The notes under the pieces: model-generated
What the model was told of the DNA's origin: nothing
Seen by the model: only the letters and a program-made list of their open reading frames with translations
The model's database searches: none
Made by a program: the position numbers and the translations under genes
Shown: positions 24,793 through 33,395 of the stretch, piece after piece
How positions within the stretch are numbered: position 1 is the stretch's first letter
Layout of the letters: each line of letters begins with the position of its first letter
Source: JAAZGD01 sp964383845
Lineage (GTDB): Bacteria; Bacillota; Clostridia; Peptostreptococcales; Anaerovoracaceae
NCBI GenBank assembly: GCA_964383845.1
Contig: CAYLIF010000013.1
Coordinates: 1-41,362 of the forward strand
Direction of reading: 5' to 3'
Length of the DNA stretch: 41,362 nt

Positions 24793-24827
24793 TTCTAGTC
24801 CCCTTTCAAAGGCAATTTTCGAATCTA

Positions 24828-24904
24828 ATTATATCATAGCCTATGAGAAATAAATACGGGTATTTGTTAATCCCCCTTACTTCTAAGGGTAAATTGTGTA
24901 TAAT
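24828..24904. promoter_or_regulatory. Divergent uppP/asd promoter region
   Basis: TATAAT on the minus strand at 24828-24833 points to uppP; TATAAT on the plus strand at 24899-24904 points to asd. Neither has a clear -35, so both may need help or rely on flanking sequence. Confidence 0.45.
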
Positions 24905-24935
24905 AGTAGTAATATATTTTAGGAGGAAAAAAAAT

Positions 24936-25931
24936 ATGAACAAACAACCAAACATAGCTATTGTAGGCGCTACTGGTTTAGTAGGCAGCACAGTCTTAAA
25001 GGTTCTAGAAAAACGAAACTTTCCATTTAACAATTGTTATATGATGGCTTCTTCAAGATCAGCTGGAGGCGCTATTAATTTTAAAGGCAAGGAATACCTT
25101 GTAGAAGAATTAGGGACTACAAGTTTTGATAAAGATATTGATATCGCTATTTTCTCAGCAGGTGGAAGCACATCAGAAAAGTTTGCACCTATTGCCGCTT
25201 CAAAGGGTTGCATAGTTATAGATAATAGCAGTGCATGGAGAATGGATGAAGCAGTTCCATTAATAGTACCAGAAGTTAATGCAAAAGATATTACTTGGAA
25301 CAAGGGTATTATAGCTAATCCCAACTGTTCCACAATACAGGCGGTTGTTCCTTTAAAACCTCTTCACGATAAGTATGGACTTAAAAGAATTATCTATTCT
25401 ACCTATCAAGCAGTTTCTGGGTCTGGGCTGAATGGAATTCAAGATTTAGAGAATGGTCTAGCCGGTACTGGAGAGCCCAAGGCTTATCCTCACCAAATAG
25501 CCAATAACTGTATCCCACATATCGATTCTTTTCTTGATAATGGATATACAAAAGAAGAAATGAAAATGATCAATGAAACTCATAAAATATTTGGGGATTG
25601 GAGTATTCAAATTACTGCCACTACAGTAAGAGTGCCTGTCTTTGATTGTCACAGCGAGAGTATTAATATAGAGCTACTTAGACCTTTTGATTTAGATGAA
25701 GTAAAAGAATTGCTAGCCAACTCTCCTGGCCTTGTCTTACAAGACAAACCTTCTGAAAATTTATATCCTATGGCAATCGAAGTTGCTGGAAAAGATGAAG
25801 TGTATGTTGGAAGAGTTCGACGAGACTTTTCTGTGGAAAACGGGCTGAATATATGGGTTGTTGCAGACAATGTTCGTAAAGGGGCTGCTACTAACGCCGT
25901 TCAAATTGCAGAGGCTCTCTTAAAACTGTAA
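24936..25931 (+). CDS. asd: Aspartate-semialdehyde dehydrogenase
   Basis: Reduces aspartyl phosphate to aspartate semialdehyde with NADPH, the branch point to lysine/diaminopimelate, threonine and methionine. The NADP motif is GATGLVGST at 11-19. The catalytic cysteine is Cys131 in ANPNCSTIQAVVPL, and the acid-base His lies in VRVPVFDCHSE. 331 aa is the usual length. A longer open frame begins upstream, but AGGAGG nine bases before ATG 24936 and the family N-terminus fix the start. No other lysine-pathway genes are near. Confidence 0.97.
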   Translation: MNKQPNIAIVGATGLVGSTVLKVLEKRNFPFNNCYMMASSRSAGGAINFKGKEYLVEELGTTSFDKDIDIAIFSAGGSTSEKFAPIAASKGCIVIDNSSAWRMDEAVPLIVPEVNAKDITWNKGIIANPNCSTIQAVVPLKPLHDKYGLKRIIYSTYQAVSGSGLNGIQDLENGLAGTGEPKAYPHQIANNCIPHIDSFLDNGYTKEEMKMINETHKIFGDWSIQITATTVRVPVFDCHSESINIELLRPFDLDEVKELLANSPGLVLQDKPSENLYPMAIEVAGKDEVYVGRVRRDFSVENGLNIWVVADNVRKGAATNAVQIAEALLKL

Positions 25932-26010
25932 TTTTAGAATGGAACTTATTTGAAGAAGCTCCGTCTTAACTAACAAGAGTTATTTTTCAAAAAAGACTGG
26001 AGAACAGAAA

Positions 26011-26925
26011 ATGAAAAGAAATAAAACGTTAAAAAGAATCACCACAACACTATTATTATTGGCCCTTATGACTACTACTGTTTTTGCAGCAACAGATAAT
26101 ATTATGCCTGCAGCAGAGGAAACTTCTAACATGTTGGTTACAGGAACAGTTGCAGCTGTTACAGATCAAAAAGAATATACTAGTATTGAAATAACCAACG
26201 ATACTGGTGGTATGGTTTTCCATATGAACAAGACTGTTTTTGTAATAAATCAGGGAACAAATAAGATTTTATCCTTAGAAGCTATTAAAAAAGGAATGGA
26301 AATTTCCGTTGTTTTAGACAAAATGGCCCCAATGACTATGAGTCTACCTGGCCAAACAAACGGAGCTGTTGGAGTTGTAATCTTAAGTGATATTGGGTCC
26401 ATTGATCTTTCTATATATGATGGAAACCTAGTTAATTTAGAAAACACTTTAGCATTAAACATTCACTCAACAACCCAAATTGTACACGAAAAAGGCTTGA
26501 AAATGATCTTTGGAGCTGAGGATTTGAAAGGCGCAGAATGTCTAGTTCTTTATACTGCATCTACAAGAAGTATCCCTGCCCAAACTACTCCAGAGTTCGT
26601 GGTAATTTTAGCTGGGGCTGACGATGGAGTTAAAGATCACATAAATATCGAAATTACAGATGATGCTGCAAAGGCAACTTATGTTCCCCTTAGAAGTCTT
26701 GCTGAAGCCAAAGGATATGAAGTAAAATGGGTTTCTCACACAAAGCCTATTGTTTTATCAAAAGATGATATAAAAATAGAAATTCTAATTGGTGAAACAA
26801 GCTTTGTCTTTACTCATATGACAAAGGATATTAAACCATTAGACAGAATGAGCAAGATGGATCTAGTGGTTCAACTAGAAGGTGGAACTACAATGGTTGC
26901 CAGCACTTTTATAGAAGCTTTATAA
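26011..26925 (+). CDS. Secreted protein with copper-amine-oxidase-like N-terminal domain
   Basis: Exported protein of unknown role. A Sec signal peptide covers residues 1-27 (basic start, TTLLLLALMTTTVFAA, likely cut after VFA/A). Residues about 35-200 look beta-rich and lack a recognised family. Residues about 215-304 (ATYVPLRSLAEAKGYEVKW ... IEILIGETSF ... MVASTFIEAL) fit the copper amine oxidase N-terminal-like domain common on clostridial surface proteins; here it does not imply amine oxidase activity. No anchor motif is seen, so it is probably released or wall-associated. A GGAGA site precedes the ATG. It ends at a strong bidirectional terminator and is probably transcribed with or just after asd. 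Confidence 0.85.
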   Translation: MKRNKTLKRITTTLLLLALMTTTVFAATDNIMPAAEETSNMLVTGTVAAVTDQKEYTSIEITNDTGGMVFHMNKTVFVINQGTNKILSLEAIKKGMEISVVLDKMAPMTMSLPGQTNGAVGVVILSDIGSIDLSIYDGNLVNLENTLALNIHSTTQIVHEKGLKMIFGAEDLKGAECLVLYTASTRSIPAQTTPEFVVILAGADDGVKDHINIEITDDAAKATYVPLRSLAEAKGYEVKWVSHTKPIVLSKDDIKIEILIGETSFVFTHMTKDIKPLDRMSKMDLVVQLEGGTTMVASTFIEAL

Positions 26926-26946
26926 AAACCGGTGATAATTACGCAC

Positions 26947-26992
26947 AAAAAAATGAGGGACTAGTTATCAATTGATAGCTAGCCCCTTTTTT
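26947..26992. terminator. Bidirectional terminator between the secreted-protein gene and the ACT-domain gene
   Basis: A 13-bp stem (one mismatch, one wobble) with loop AATT at 26957-26986, flanked by AAAAAAA on the left and TTTTTT on the right. It can stop both converging transcripts. Confidence 0.85.
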
Positions 26993-26999
26993 ATACTCT

Positions 27000-27395
27000 T
27001 TATTTGACTCCATCTTTTTCAAGTAGCATCATTGCTTTATCTAAGTCATTTACCTTGATAATTAGACGAGCTATACCATTATCAGAATAGCCATACATAT
27101 ATACTACATTAATACCTTTGGAAGACCATAATTTTAGAATGTTATGGAGGGTCCCAGGTACATCTGGCATCTCAATTCCAATAACTTCTGTGGTTTTAAC
27201 ACTGAAATTGGCTTCTTTTAGTTGTTTTTCTGCCTTCTCTGGCTCACTGACCACCATCCTAACAACACCATAATCTTCGGCCTCTGCAAGGCTTAAAGCT
27301 GAGATATTTACTTTTAGTTCAGAAAGAGCTTGGGTTAAATCCTCTAATCTTCCTGGTTCATTTTGTAAAAAAACTGTTAACTGTTTAATAATCAT
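27000..27395 (-). CDS. Tandem ACT-domain protein
   Basis: Small cytoplasmic protein with two ACT domains (about residues 3-65 and 72-131), each starting with a pattern like QLTVFLQNEPGRLEDLTQAL or IEMPDVPGTLHNILKLWSS. ACT domains bind amino acids. This 131-aa type is commonly found next to phenylacetate-CoA ligase and indolepyruvate oxidoreductase genes in anaerobes, where it is thought to sense aromatic or branched amino acids. It lies 20 bases downstream of the ligase gene here. Ligand is not determined. Confidence 0.9.
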   Translation of the reverse strand: MIIKQLTVFLQNEPGRLEDLTQALSELKVNISALSLAEAEDYGVVRMVVSEPEKAEKQLKEANFSVKTTEVIGIEMPDVPGTLHNILKLWSSKGINVVYMYGYSDNGIARLIIKVNDLDKAMMLLEKDGVK

Positions 27396-27415
27396 TTTAT
27401 CCCCTATCTATCGGA

Positions 27416-28711
27416 TTATTTCCGATTATCGATAACACGTTTTGCTTTTCCTTCACTTCTTTCAAGAGTCTTTGGTTCAGCTAATGTAATAACTACACTT
27501 ACACCAAGAACGCTTTCTACAGTATGCTTTATCTTGTTTCTCAATTTATTTAAGGATGATAATTCATCACTAAAGTATTGATCTGCTATTTCAACTTGTA
27601 TTTCAAGAGTATCCATTGTACCCTTCCTGTCCACAATCAGCATATAATGAGGCTTAGTCTCTGGTATATTTAATAATACGCTTTCTACTTGGGATGGGAA
27701 TACATTAACTCCACGTATAATAAGCATGTCATCTGAACGACCCATAATTTTTGCCATTCTCAGGTTGGTTCTTCCACATTCACAAGGTTCATCCTTTAGT
27801 GATGATAAATCCCTAGTTCTATATCTTAATAAAGGCATAGCTTCCTTAGTAAGATGGGTAAATACCAGTTCTCCTGTTGACCCCATTGGCTGAGATTCCA
27901 GTGTTTTAGGATCTATTATTTCTGGGTAGAAATGATCTTCCGCTAAATGAAGACCATTGTTTTGTTCACAGCTACAAGCAACACCAGGTCCCATTATTTC
28001 GCTTAGCCCGTAAATATCAAAAGCTTTGATACCAAGTGCTTTTTCGATTTTCTCTCGCATTTCTTGGCTCCAAGGTTCAGCACCAAAAATTCCAATACGT
28101 AGCTTTAATGAATCTGCAGAGATGTTTGCTTCCTCTAAGGCATCTGCTAAATACAAAGCATATGAAGGAGTACATGCCAAAATAGTTGATCCAAAATCTT
28201 GCAGCAATGTAAGTTGTTTTGCTGTATTTCCTCCTGAAACAGGCACCACGGCAGCGCCTAATTTTTCTACTCCGTAGTGAAGGCCAAGGCCTCCTGTAAA
28301 GAGTCCGTAGCCATAAGCAACCTGAACTACATCAGCCTTTGTAGCACCTGTAGAACAAAGAGATCTGGCTACATTTTCTGAAAACATGTCTATATCTTTT
28401 CTAGTATATCCAACTACAGTGGGTTTTCCTGTGGTACCAGAGGATGCATGGAGCCTTATCACTTCTGTGTTTGGAACAGCCAATAAACCGTATGGGTAAT
28501 TATCTCTTAAGTCCTGTTTAGTTGTAAAAGGAAGAAGCTTTATATCCTCCAAGCTTTTAATGTCTCCAGGTTCTAATCCTAATTCATGCATTTTATTGCG
28601 ATAAAAAGGAACATTGTGATATACCCTATCAACAGTGCTTCTTAATCTTTTTCCCTGTAATTTGTGCATTTCATCCCGGTCCATGCACTCCTTTGATTCA
28701 TTCCAAATCAT
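27416..28711 (-). CDS. paaK: Phenylacetate-CoA ligase
   Basis: Adenylate-forming enzyme joining phenylacetate (or a related aryl acid) to CoA with ATP. The ATP-binding motif SSGTTGKPT is at residues 90-98. Further marks are YGYGLFTGGLGLHYG, FDIYGLSEIMGPGVA, YRTRDL and the C-terminal RSDDMLIIRGVNVFPSQVE. 431 aa is the normal length. In anaerobes without aerobic phenylacetate degradation it probably works in aromatic amino-acid fermentation with indolepyruvate oxidoreductase, which is not in the window. It is paired with the ACT-domain gene. A hairpin with a U run lies 51 bases upstream. Confidence 0.94.
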   Translation of the reverse strand: MIWNESKECMDRDEMHKLQGKRLRSTVDRVYHNVPFYRNKMHELGLEPGDIKSLEDIKLLPFTTKQDLRDNYPYGLLAVPNTEVIRLHASSGTTGKPTVVGYTRKDIDMFSENVARSLCSTGATKADVVQVAYGYGLFTGGLGLHYGVEKLGAAVVPVSGGNTAKQLTLLQDFGSTILACTPSYALYLADALEEANISADSLKLRIGIFGAEPWSQEMREKIEKALGIKAFDIYGLSEIMGPGVACSCEQNNGLHLAEDHFYPEIIDPKTLESQPMGSTGELVFTHLTKEAMPLLRYRTRDLSSLKDEPCECGRTNLRMAKIMGRSDDMLIIRGVNVFPSQVESVLLNIPETKPHYMLIVDRKGTMDTLEIQVEIADQYFSDELSSLNKLRNKIKHTVESVLGVSVVITLAEPKTLERSEGKAKRVIDNRK

Positions 28712-28761
28712 ATCTATACCCTTCCCCTTTTGATCAGCGATTTTTTAGAGCCTCAAAAATT

Positions 28762-28798
28762 AAAAAAACGGCTTATTCATAGAATGAACTTAAGCCGT
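28762..28798 (-). terminator. Second hairpin between rpmF and paaK (tandem terminator or attenuator)
   Basis: On the minus strand ACGGCTTA / TAAGCCGT closes an inner TTCAT / ATGAA stem and is followed by TTTTTTTAA. It lies after the rpmF terminator and before paaK. A TTGACT hexamer lies between the two hairpins, so this could be a paaK leader attenuator rather than a backup rpmF terminator. Confidence 0.6.
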
Positions 28799-28833
28799 AT
28801 CTATAAATAAAGTCAATAAAATAATGGTTTGTT

Positions 28834-28863
28834 TATTAAAACAGCGCAGATAAACTGCGCTGT
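28834..28863 (-). terminator. rpmF terminator
   Basis: On the minus strand ACAGCGCAG / CTGCGCTGT, perfect 9-bp GC-rich stem with loop TTTAT, followed by TTTAATAA. It begins 16 bases after the rpmF stop. Confidence 0.8.
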
Positions 28864-28878
28864 CGTCGAATTCCAATT

Positions 28879-29055
28879 TTACTCGGAAACAATTTCTTTC
28901 CCGTCATAATAGTTGCAATTTGGGCATACTCGATGAGGAAGCTTTAGCTCGTGGCACTGTGGACAAGTGGATAATCCAGGGGCTTTCATCTTCATATTAG
29001 GGGCTCTTCTTTTGTCTCTTCTCGCACTGGAAGTCCTATTTTTTGGAACTGCCAT
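28879..29055 (-). CDS. rpmF: 50S ribosomal protein L32
   Basis: 58-aa large-subunit protein, too short for most ORF lists. It reads MAVPKNRTSSARRDKRRA at the start and has a zinc ribbon CPQC ... CPNC in the second half, the zinc-binding form. AAGGAGG lies upstream. In many Gram-positives rpmF is preceded by the DUF177 gene yceD; here ackA is directly upstream and yceD is missing. It has its own strong promoter and terminator, so it is a single-gene unit. Confidence 0.96.
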   Translation of the reverse strand: MAVPKNRTSSARRDKRRAPNMKMKAPGLSTCPQCHELKLPHRVCPNCNYYDGKEIVSE

Positions 29056-29107
29056 ATTTACACCTCCTTACAAAATATTGTTCAAAAACCAACTTTTCAA
29101 CTAGTTA

Positions 29108-29136
29108 AGTATATAAAAACCAACATCTAATGTCAA
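29108..29136 (-). promoter_or_regulatory. rpmF promoter
   Basis: On the minus strand TTGACA (29131-29136), exactly 17 bases, TATACT (29108-29113). One of the strongest promoter matches in the window; it lies in the gap after ackA. Confidence 0.75.
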
Positions 29137-29144
29137 CCTTTATT

Positions 29145-30356
29145 TCATTGGGTCTCTTTTTGACAAGAAATTATTTCATTTGTATCTCTTGCAATAACCA
29201 GTTCTTCATTAGTAGGAATCAAAAGAATCTTTACTTTTGAGTTAGGTGTAGACAAATCAGTTTCTTTACCTCTTACATTATTTGCTTCTGGAGATAACTC
29301 TATGCCTAGGTTTTCTAAATCCTTACAGATTAGAGCACGCATGTCGATATCGTTTTCTCCAACTCCTGCAGTAAATATAATGGCATCAACACCGTTTAAT
29401 TCTGCAAAATAGGCTCCGATATAATGTTTTACTCGGTGAGCAAATACTTCAATTGCTAAGTTGGCCCGGTAATTACCTTCTGCCGCAGCATTTTCTATGT
29501 CTCTGAAGTCCGAGGAAACACCTGATATTCCAAGTACTCCCGATTGCTTGTTTAGCACTGTGTTAATGGCATCTACCGAAACTTTTTCTTTTTCAGATAA
29601 AAATGAAATGATAGCTGGGTCAATATCTCCAGACCTAGTTCCCATTACCAACCCTTCCAGTGGCGTAAATCCCATTGAAGTATTGATACAAACACCATTT
29701 TTAATAGCACTGATTGAAGCTCCGTTACCTAGGTGACAGGATATTGCCTTGAAATTACAAGGGTCTAACCCCATCATCTCAGCCGCTCTTTCAGTAACAT
29801 ATTTGTGGGATGTTCCATGGAAGCCATAACGACGGACTCCATATTTTTCATAATATTCATATGGAATAGCATATATATATGCATGGGGTTCCATAGTTTG
29901 ATGAAATGCTGTATCAAATACACCTACCATAGGGGTGTCTGGCATTAATTCTTTGCAAGCAGCTATCCCTAAAAGGTTTGGTGGATTGTGGAGAGGAGCA
30001 AGTTCAACACATTCTTCTAAAGCTTCAATTACGTCATCTGTAATTAAAACCGAGCTAGCATACTTCTCTCCTGCATGAACAACTCGATGACCAACTGCAC
30101 CGATTTCATTCATAGAATCAATTACCCCATGTCCTTTGTTAACTAATACATCTAGAACATGACCGATTGCTTCTTTGTGATCATTCATGGGAACTTCTAA
30201 TTTAAACTTTTCTTGCCCGGTTTTTTCATGAGTAAGTAGTGAACCTCTAATTCCGATTCTTTCTACCAACCCTTTAGCTAAAAGATTTTCATTTTCCATA
30301 TCAAGAACTTGATATTTCAAAGAAGAACTTCCGCAGTTTATTACCAATACCTTCAT
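29145..30356 (-). CDS. ackA: Acetate kinase
   Basis: Converts acetyl phosphate and ADP to acetate and ATP, the ATP-yielding step of acetate fermentation. Marks are the N-terminal NCGSSSLKYQ, catalytic-site segments GHRVVHAGE and ALHNPPN-like LAPLHNPPNLLG, RRYGFHGTSHKYV, SCHLGNGASI and TAGVGENDIDMR. 403 aa is typical. AGGAGG lies eight bases before the ATG. The usual partner pta is not adjacent. It follows tmcAL, whose product consumes acetate for tRNA modification. Confidence 0.97.
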   Translation of the reverse strand: MKVLVINCGSSSLKYQVLDMENENLLAKGLVERIGIRGSLLTHEKTGQEKFKLEVPMNDHKEAIGHVLDVLVNKGHGVIDSMNEIGAVGHRVVHAGEKYASSVLITDDVIEALEECVELAPLHNPPNLLGIAACKELMPDTPMVGVFDTAFHQTMEPHAYIYAIPYEYYEKYGVRRYGFHGTSHKYVTERAAEMMGLDPCNFKAISCHLGNGASISAIKNGVCINTSMGFTPLEGLVMGTRSGDIDPAIISFLSEKEKVSVDAINTVLNKQSGVLGISGVSSDFRDIENAAAEGNYRANLAIEVFAHRVKHYIGAYFAELNGVDAIIFTAGVGENDIDMRALICKDLENLGIELSPEANNVRGKETDLSTPNSKVKILLIPTNEELVIARDTNEIISCQKETQ

Positions 30357-30405
30357 CTACGTACCTCCTATAATATTATTATCGCCTTCTAGAGCGTTAA
30401 TTGAC

Positions 30406-31626
30406 CTATACTTTAACTGGCTTTACTATATAATCCGCACCTGCATAAAGGCTGTTACCTGAGGAAAGATTATAAAGGTCTGTTGCTAATATATCGTAAT
30501 TTAATGCTGTCCAAAGCATGGAATCGTCTCTAACATCTTTGTTTATATTCGTAATAATAGGTATTTGAGCGCTTTTGCTTTTTTTGATCGTCTTAAGAAG
30601 CTTTGCACCATTGTCATTCATAGCCAAAAGTCTTCCGTAGACCAGCCTTTTGGATATGATTTGATTCAATGATTCTTGATCAAGATGTACAAGTATATGC
30701 ATTAACATTCTTTGGATCTTGGTTCTGGCATATCTTTTTGAATTGACTTTGTCAATTAGTTGATCCATATTTTTGGAATTTCTAACTTCACTTTTTAATC
30801 TATTCTCTAAGCCTTCAGTAACAGAGAATATCTCCGACAGTTCCTCTGCAGAGGCTCTAAGAATTTCTGAAGCAACCACAGAGAAAAGATCATCCATTCT
30901 AATATTACAACGGCTTTCAGATTGAAATAAATTTTTATAACTGCCCATAGGCATATAGTCTATAAAGCCATCTAAAGATCCTTGTTCAAAAAACTTCTTT
31001 CTTAGGGCTGTAGCTGATGCATAGTCGCAACTTGGTTCATCGGAGTTATGAGGAAGACCAGTTCTTGGAATAGTTATAGGAGTTATGGCAGAATTGCTTT
31101 TGACCATTCTTTTTAAATATTCCAAAGCCAAAATATTGTTTGGTTCTCTTACTATTTGTGCAGCTTTTTTACCTGCAAAACTTTCAATTGCCATCCCCCA
31201 TGATCTTGCATAGGAAAATCCTTGCCCAAGATTGCTCTTAAGTATCTCTTTTAGCTCTTCAGGTTCACTTACCAAGACTTCTGCTATTTCTTTGAGTTGA
31301 TCAATATCTCCGCTTTCACTACCAAAGCTAATATAGTCAACACATCCTAGTCCCTCTAAAATAGATATACCACCATAGGCAAAGTATTCAGCGCTGTTAC
31401 AAGCATAAACAAAGGGAAGTTCTAGTACCAAGTCCACTCCGCATTCAACGGCGGCTTTAGCTCTTGTCCATTTGTCTGCAATAGCAGGTTCTCCTCGCTG
31501 GACAAATTGTCCACTCATTACAGCTACCACAAAATCGGCACCTGTACGCTTTTTGGATTCCTCCAAGTGATACAAGTGCCCTTTATGAAACGGATTGTAT
31601 TCCGAAATTATACCTAGTACCTTCAT
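30406..31626 (-). CDS. tmcAL: tRNA(Met) cytidine acetate ligase TmcAL (YlbM)
   Basis: Makes N4-acetylcytidine at the wobble position of elongator tRNA Met, using acetate and ATP through acetyl-adenylate. The nucleotidyltransferase motif is NPFHKGH at residues 11-17. Family marks include MKVLGIISEYNPFHKGHLYHL, VVAVMSGQFVQRGEPA and DLVLELPFVYACNSAEYFA. 406 aa is typical. It follows a coiled-coil gene by 5 bases and precedes ackA by about 50; acetate kinase makes the same acetate this enzyme uses. Confidence 0.94.
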   Translation of the reverse strand: MKVLGIISEYNPFHKGHLYHLEESKKRTGADFVVAVMSGQFVQRGEPAIADKWTRAKAAVECGVDLVLELPFVYACNSAEYFAYGGISILEGLGCVDYISFGSESGDIDQLKEIAEVLVSEPEELKEILKSNLGQGFSYARSWGMAIESFAGKKAAQIVREPNNILALEYLKRMVKSNSAITPITIPRTGLPHNSDEPSCDYASATALRKKFFEQGSLDGFIDYMPMGSYKNLFQSESRCNIRMDDLFSVVASEILRASAEELSEIFSVTEGLENRLKSEVRNSKNMDQLIDKVNSKRYARTKIQRMLMHILVHLDQESLNQIISKRLVYGRLLAMNDNGAKLLKTIKKSKSAQIPIITNINKDVRDDSMLWTALNYDILATDLYNLSSGNSLYAGADYIVKPVKV

Positions 31627-31631
31627 TATTT

Positions 31632-32153
31632 TTATTCCATTTGAGCTTTATGTGCTAGCTCTTCTATTTCATCTCTATTTGCTTCTAAGGTCTCGTTGAC
31701 CTTGTTAAATGTTATCTCCATGTTTTCAAACATCTTAAGGAAATGTTCACCATTCATTTGATCAACTTTTTGTTGAAAATTGAACAATATTTTATCAATA
31801 TAGTTATAGGTCTCTAGCTTTAAATTCCTGCAGTTTTCATTTGTCATATGCATGATTTCTTCGGCTCTTTGTTTGGCTTTCATTGTAATGTCATCATTTT
31901 CTATGAGAGATTCTGCCTGTTTCATAGCATCTCTTAAAACTGCCTCATACTCTTGTTTGGCTTCGTTGAGAATACGTTCTCTTTCTCCCTTGATCCATTG
32001 AGCTTGCTGAATTTCATCCGGAAGTTCAATACGTATTTCTTTGACAATTTCAAGTAGCTCGTTGGCGTCAATCATTATTTTCCCAGTTAAGGGAACAGAG
32101 GCGGCCGTATCTACTACATCTTCAATTTCTTCTAATAGTTCTAAAACTTTCAT
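31632..32153 (-). CDS. Coiled-coil protein of unknown function
   Basis: 173-aa soluble, highly charged protein, almost wholly helical. Residues about 50-110 (rich in Glu, Gln, Lys, Ala) resemble the stalk of ATP synthase subunit b or DivIVA-like proteins and could form a coiled coil. The N-terminus has a short conserved-looking block (LTGKIMIDANELLEIV). No membrane segment. Genes of this kind commonly lie between coaD and ylbM in Clostridia. It lies 15 bases after coaD and 5 before tmcAL, so it is part of that operon. Function not assigned. Confidence 0.85.
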   Translation of the reverse strand: MKVLELLEEIEDVVDTAASVPLTGKIMIDANELLEIVKEIRIELPDEIQQAQWIKGERERILNEAKQEYEAVLRDAMKQAESLIENDDITMKAKQRAEEIMHMTNENCRNLKLETYNYIDKILFNFQQKVDQMNGEHFLKMFENMEITFNKVNETLEANRDEIEELAHKAQME

Positions 32154-32168
32154 CCTAAGCCTCCATTT

Positions 32169-32651
32169 TTATCTATTTTTAGCGTCAAGGGCTTTTTTAA
32201 CTACATCAGGAATCAAACCTTCTAAGTCTCCGTTTAAACGGTGAACTTCTTTTACTACACTTGAGCTTAAAAAGCTCAAGCTAGGTTTAGTCATTAAGAA
32301 AATAGTCTCTACACAACCTTTATATAGCCTTGCGTTCATTTGTGCCATTTGTATTTCATATTCAAAATCCATGGTTGCTCTTAATCCACGTACCACTAAA
32401 TTAAAACCATTATTATTAACATAGTCAGCTAATAGGCCAGAAAAAGAATCTACGGATACATTATCTAAATGTTTTGTGACTTTTTCAATGATTTCAACTC
32501 TTTCTGGAGCTGAAAAATATGGATGTTTTGTTGGGTTATCAATTACCCCTATTACAAGTTCATCGTGAATCTTGGCTGCTCTCTCAATTAAGTCTAGATG
32601 TCCGTTGGTTAAAGGATCAAAAGATCCCGCATACAAAGCTTTGCTACTCAC
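32169..32651 (-). CDS. coaD: Phosphopantetheine adenylyltransferase
   Basis: Penultimate step of coenzyme A synthesis: joins 4'-phosphopantetheine and ATP to dephospho-CoA. The nucleotidyltransferase motif TNGH is at residues 15-18 in AGSFDPLTNGHLDLIERA, and SFLSSSVVKEV near the C-terminus is the second signature. 160 aa is typical. The start is GTG 32651 after GGGAGGG. It starts the operon with the coiled-coil gene, tmcAL and perhaps ackA. Confidence 0.96.
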   Translation of the reverse strand: MSSKALYAGSFDPLTNGHLDLIERAAKIHDELVIGVIDNPTKHPYFSAPERVEIIEKVTKHLDNVSVDSFSGLLADYVNNNGFNLVVRGLRATMDFEYEIQMAQMNARLYKGCVETIFLMTKPSLSFLSSSVVKEVHRLNGDLEGLIPDVVKKALDAKNR

Positions 32652-32678
32652 ATAGGTGCCCTCCCTTTTAATTGGTTT

Positions 32679-32708
32679 ATTATATCATAGAGGCTTTGGT
32701 ATAATCAA
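32679..32708 (-). promoter_or_regulatory. coaD operon promoter
   Basis: On the minus strand TTGATT (32703-32708), 18 bases, TATAAT (32679-32684) with a TGA extension. It lies about 28 bases before the coaD start. Confidence 0.6.
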
Positions 32709-32754
32709 GATAATAGCCACCATTTAGCCTTTGATATTGGCCTTGTTTTCTATA

Positions 32755-33300
32755 CTAAGATTCAGCTCTGTATATTGTAACATGAACTTGCCCATATTTT
32801 TTTTCTTTTATTTTTTCTAATGAACCAATGTTGTCAGGCATTGAATTTTTCGGACCATGTTCTGTTATTACAAGACCTTCTGGAGCCATAAACCCTTCTT
32901 GAGATACTTTGAGCAGAGCTTCCTCTAAAATATTACCTTCGTAGGGTGGATCTAAAAAAGCAATATCTATGGGTTCTTTTATTCTGCTCATAGCATATTT
33001 AAAATCTCCAACGAAAACTGTGGATTCATTATCTGCTTTGCAATGAGTTATATTTGACTTTAACATTCTCACACTTTCTCTTTCATTATCGATAAAATAG
33101 CAGTGTTTGGCACCTCGGCTTAAGGCTTCCAAGCCTAAGCTCCCTGTTCCTGCAAAAAGATCCAAAACCATGGCTTCATCGATATCTTGAGAAATCATAG
33201 AAAATATAGCTTCTTTTACCTTGTCTGATGTGGGACGAACAGAAAAATCTCTTGGAGTCTCAAGCCTTCTGCCTCTATAGGCACCTGTTATAATTCTCAT
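32755..33300 (-). CDS. rsmD: 16S rRNA (guanine966-N2)-methyltransferase RsmD
   Basis: SAM-dependent methylation of G966 of 16S rRNA on the small subunit. The SAM-binding motif DLFAGTGSLG is at residues 48-57 approximately, and the N6/N2-methylase motif DPPY at 117-120. The start at ATG 33300 gives MRIITGAYRGRRLETP, the family N-terminus, with AAAGGA nine bases upstream; an earlier ATG at 33318 is less likely. 181 aa. It lies between recG and coaD, the order common in Gram-positives. Confidence 0.94.
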   Translation of the reverse strand: MRIITGAYRGRRLETPRDFSVRPTSDKVKEAIFSMISQDIDEAMVLDLFAGTGSLGLEALSRGAKHCYFIDNERESVRMLKSNITHCKADNESTVFVGDFKYAMSRIKEPIDIAFLDPPYEGNILEEALLKVSQEGFMAPEGLVITEHGPKNSMPDNIGSLEKIKEKKYGQVHVTIYRAES

Positions 33301-33395
33301 ATCCTTTGTTCCTTTCATTTATTATGACTACAGAAGAATGGAAAAAATCTGTTTTTTTTAGAATCTAATTTCAATGGTAAATTAGAATCCCAGCA

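Noticed and set aside
25932..26000. Terminator between asd and the secreted-protein gene
   Set aside because: Only a 4-bp stem precedes the T run; another pairing has a mismatch and no T run. Read-through is more likely.
33359..33390. Hairpin TCTAATTT / AAATTAGA between recG and rsmD as a terminator
   Set aside because: On the minus strand the run after the stem is A-rich, not a U run, and recG and rsmD read the other way round this element; it is AT-only with a mismatch at the base.
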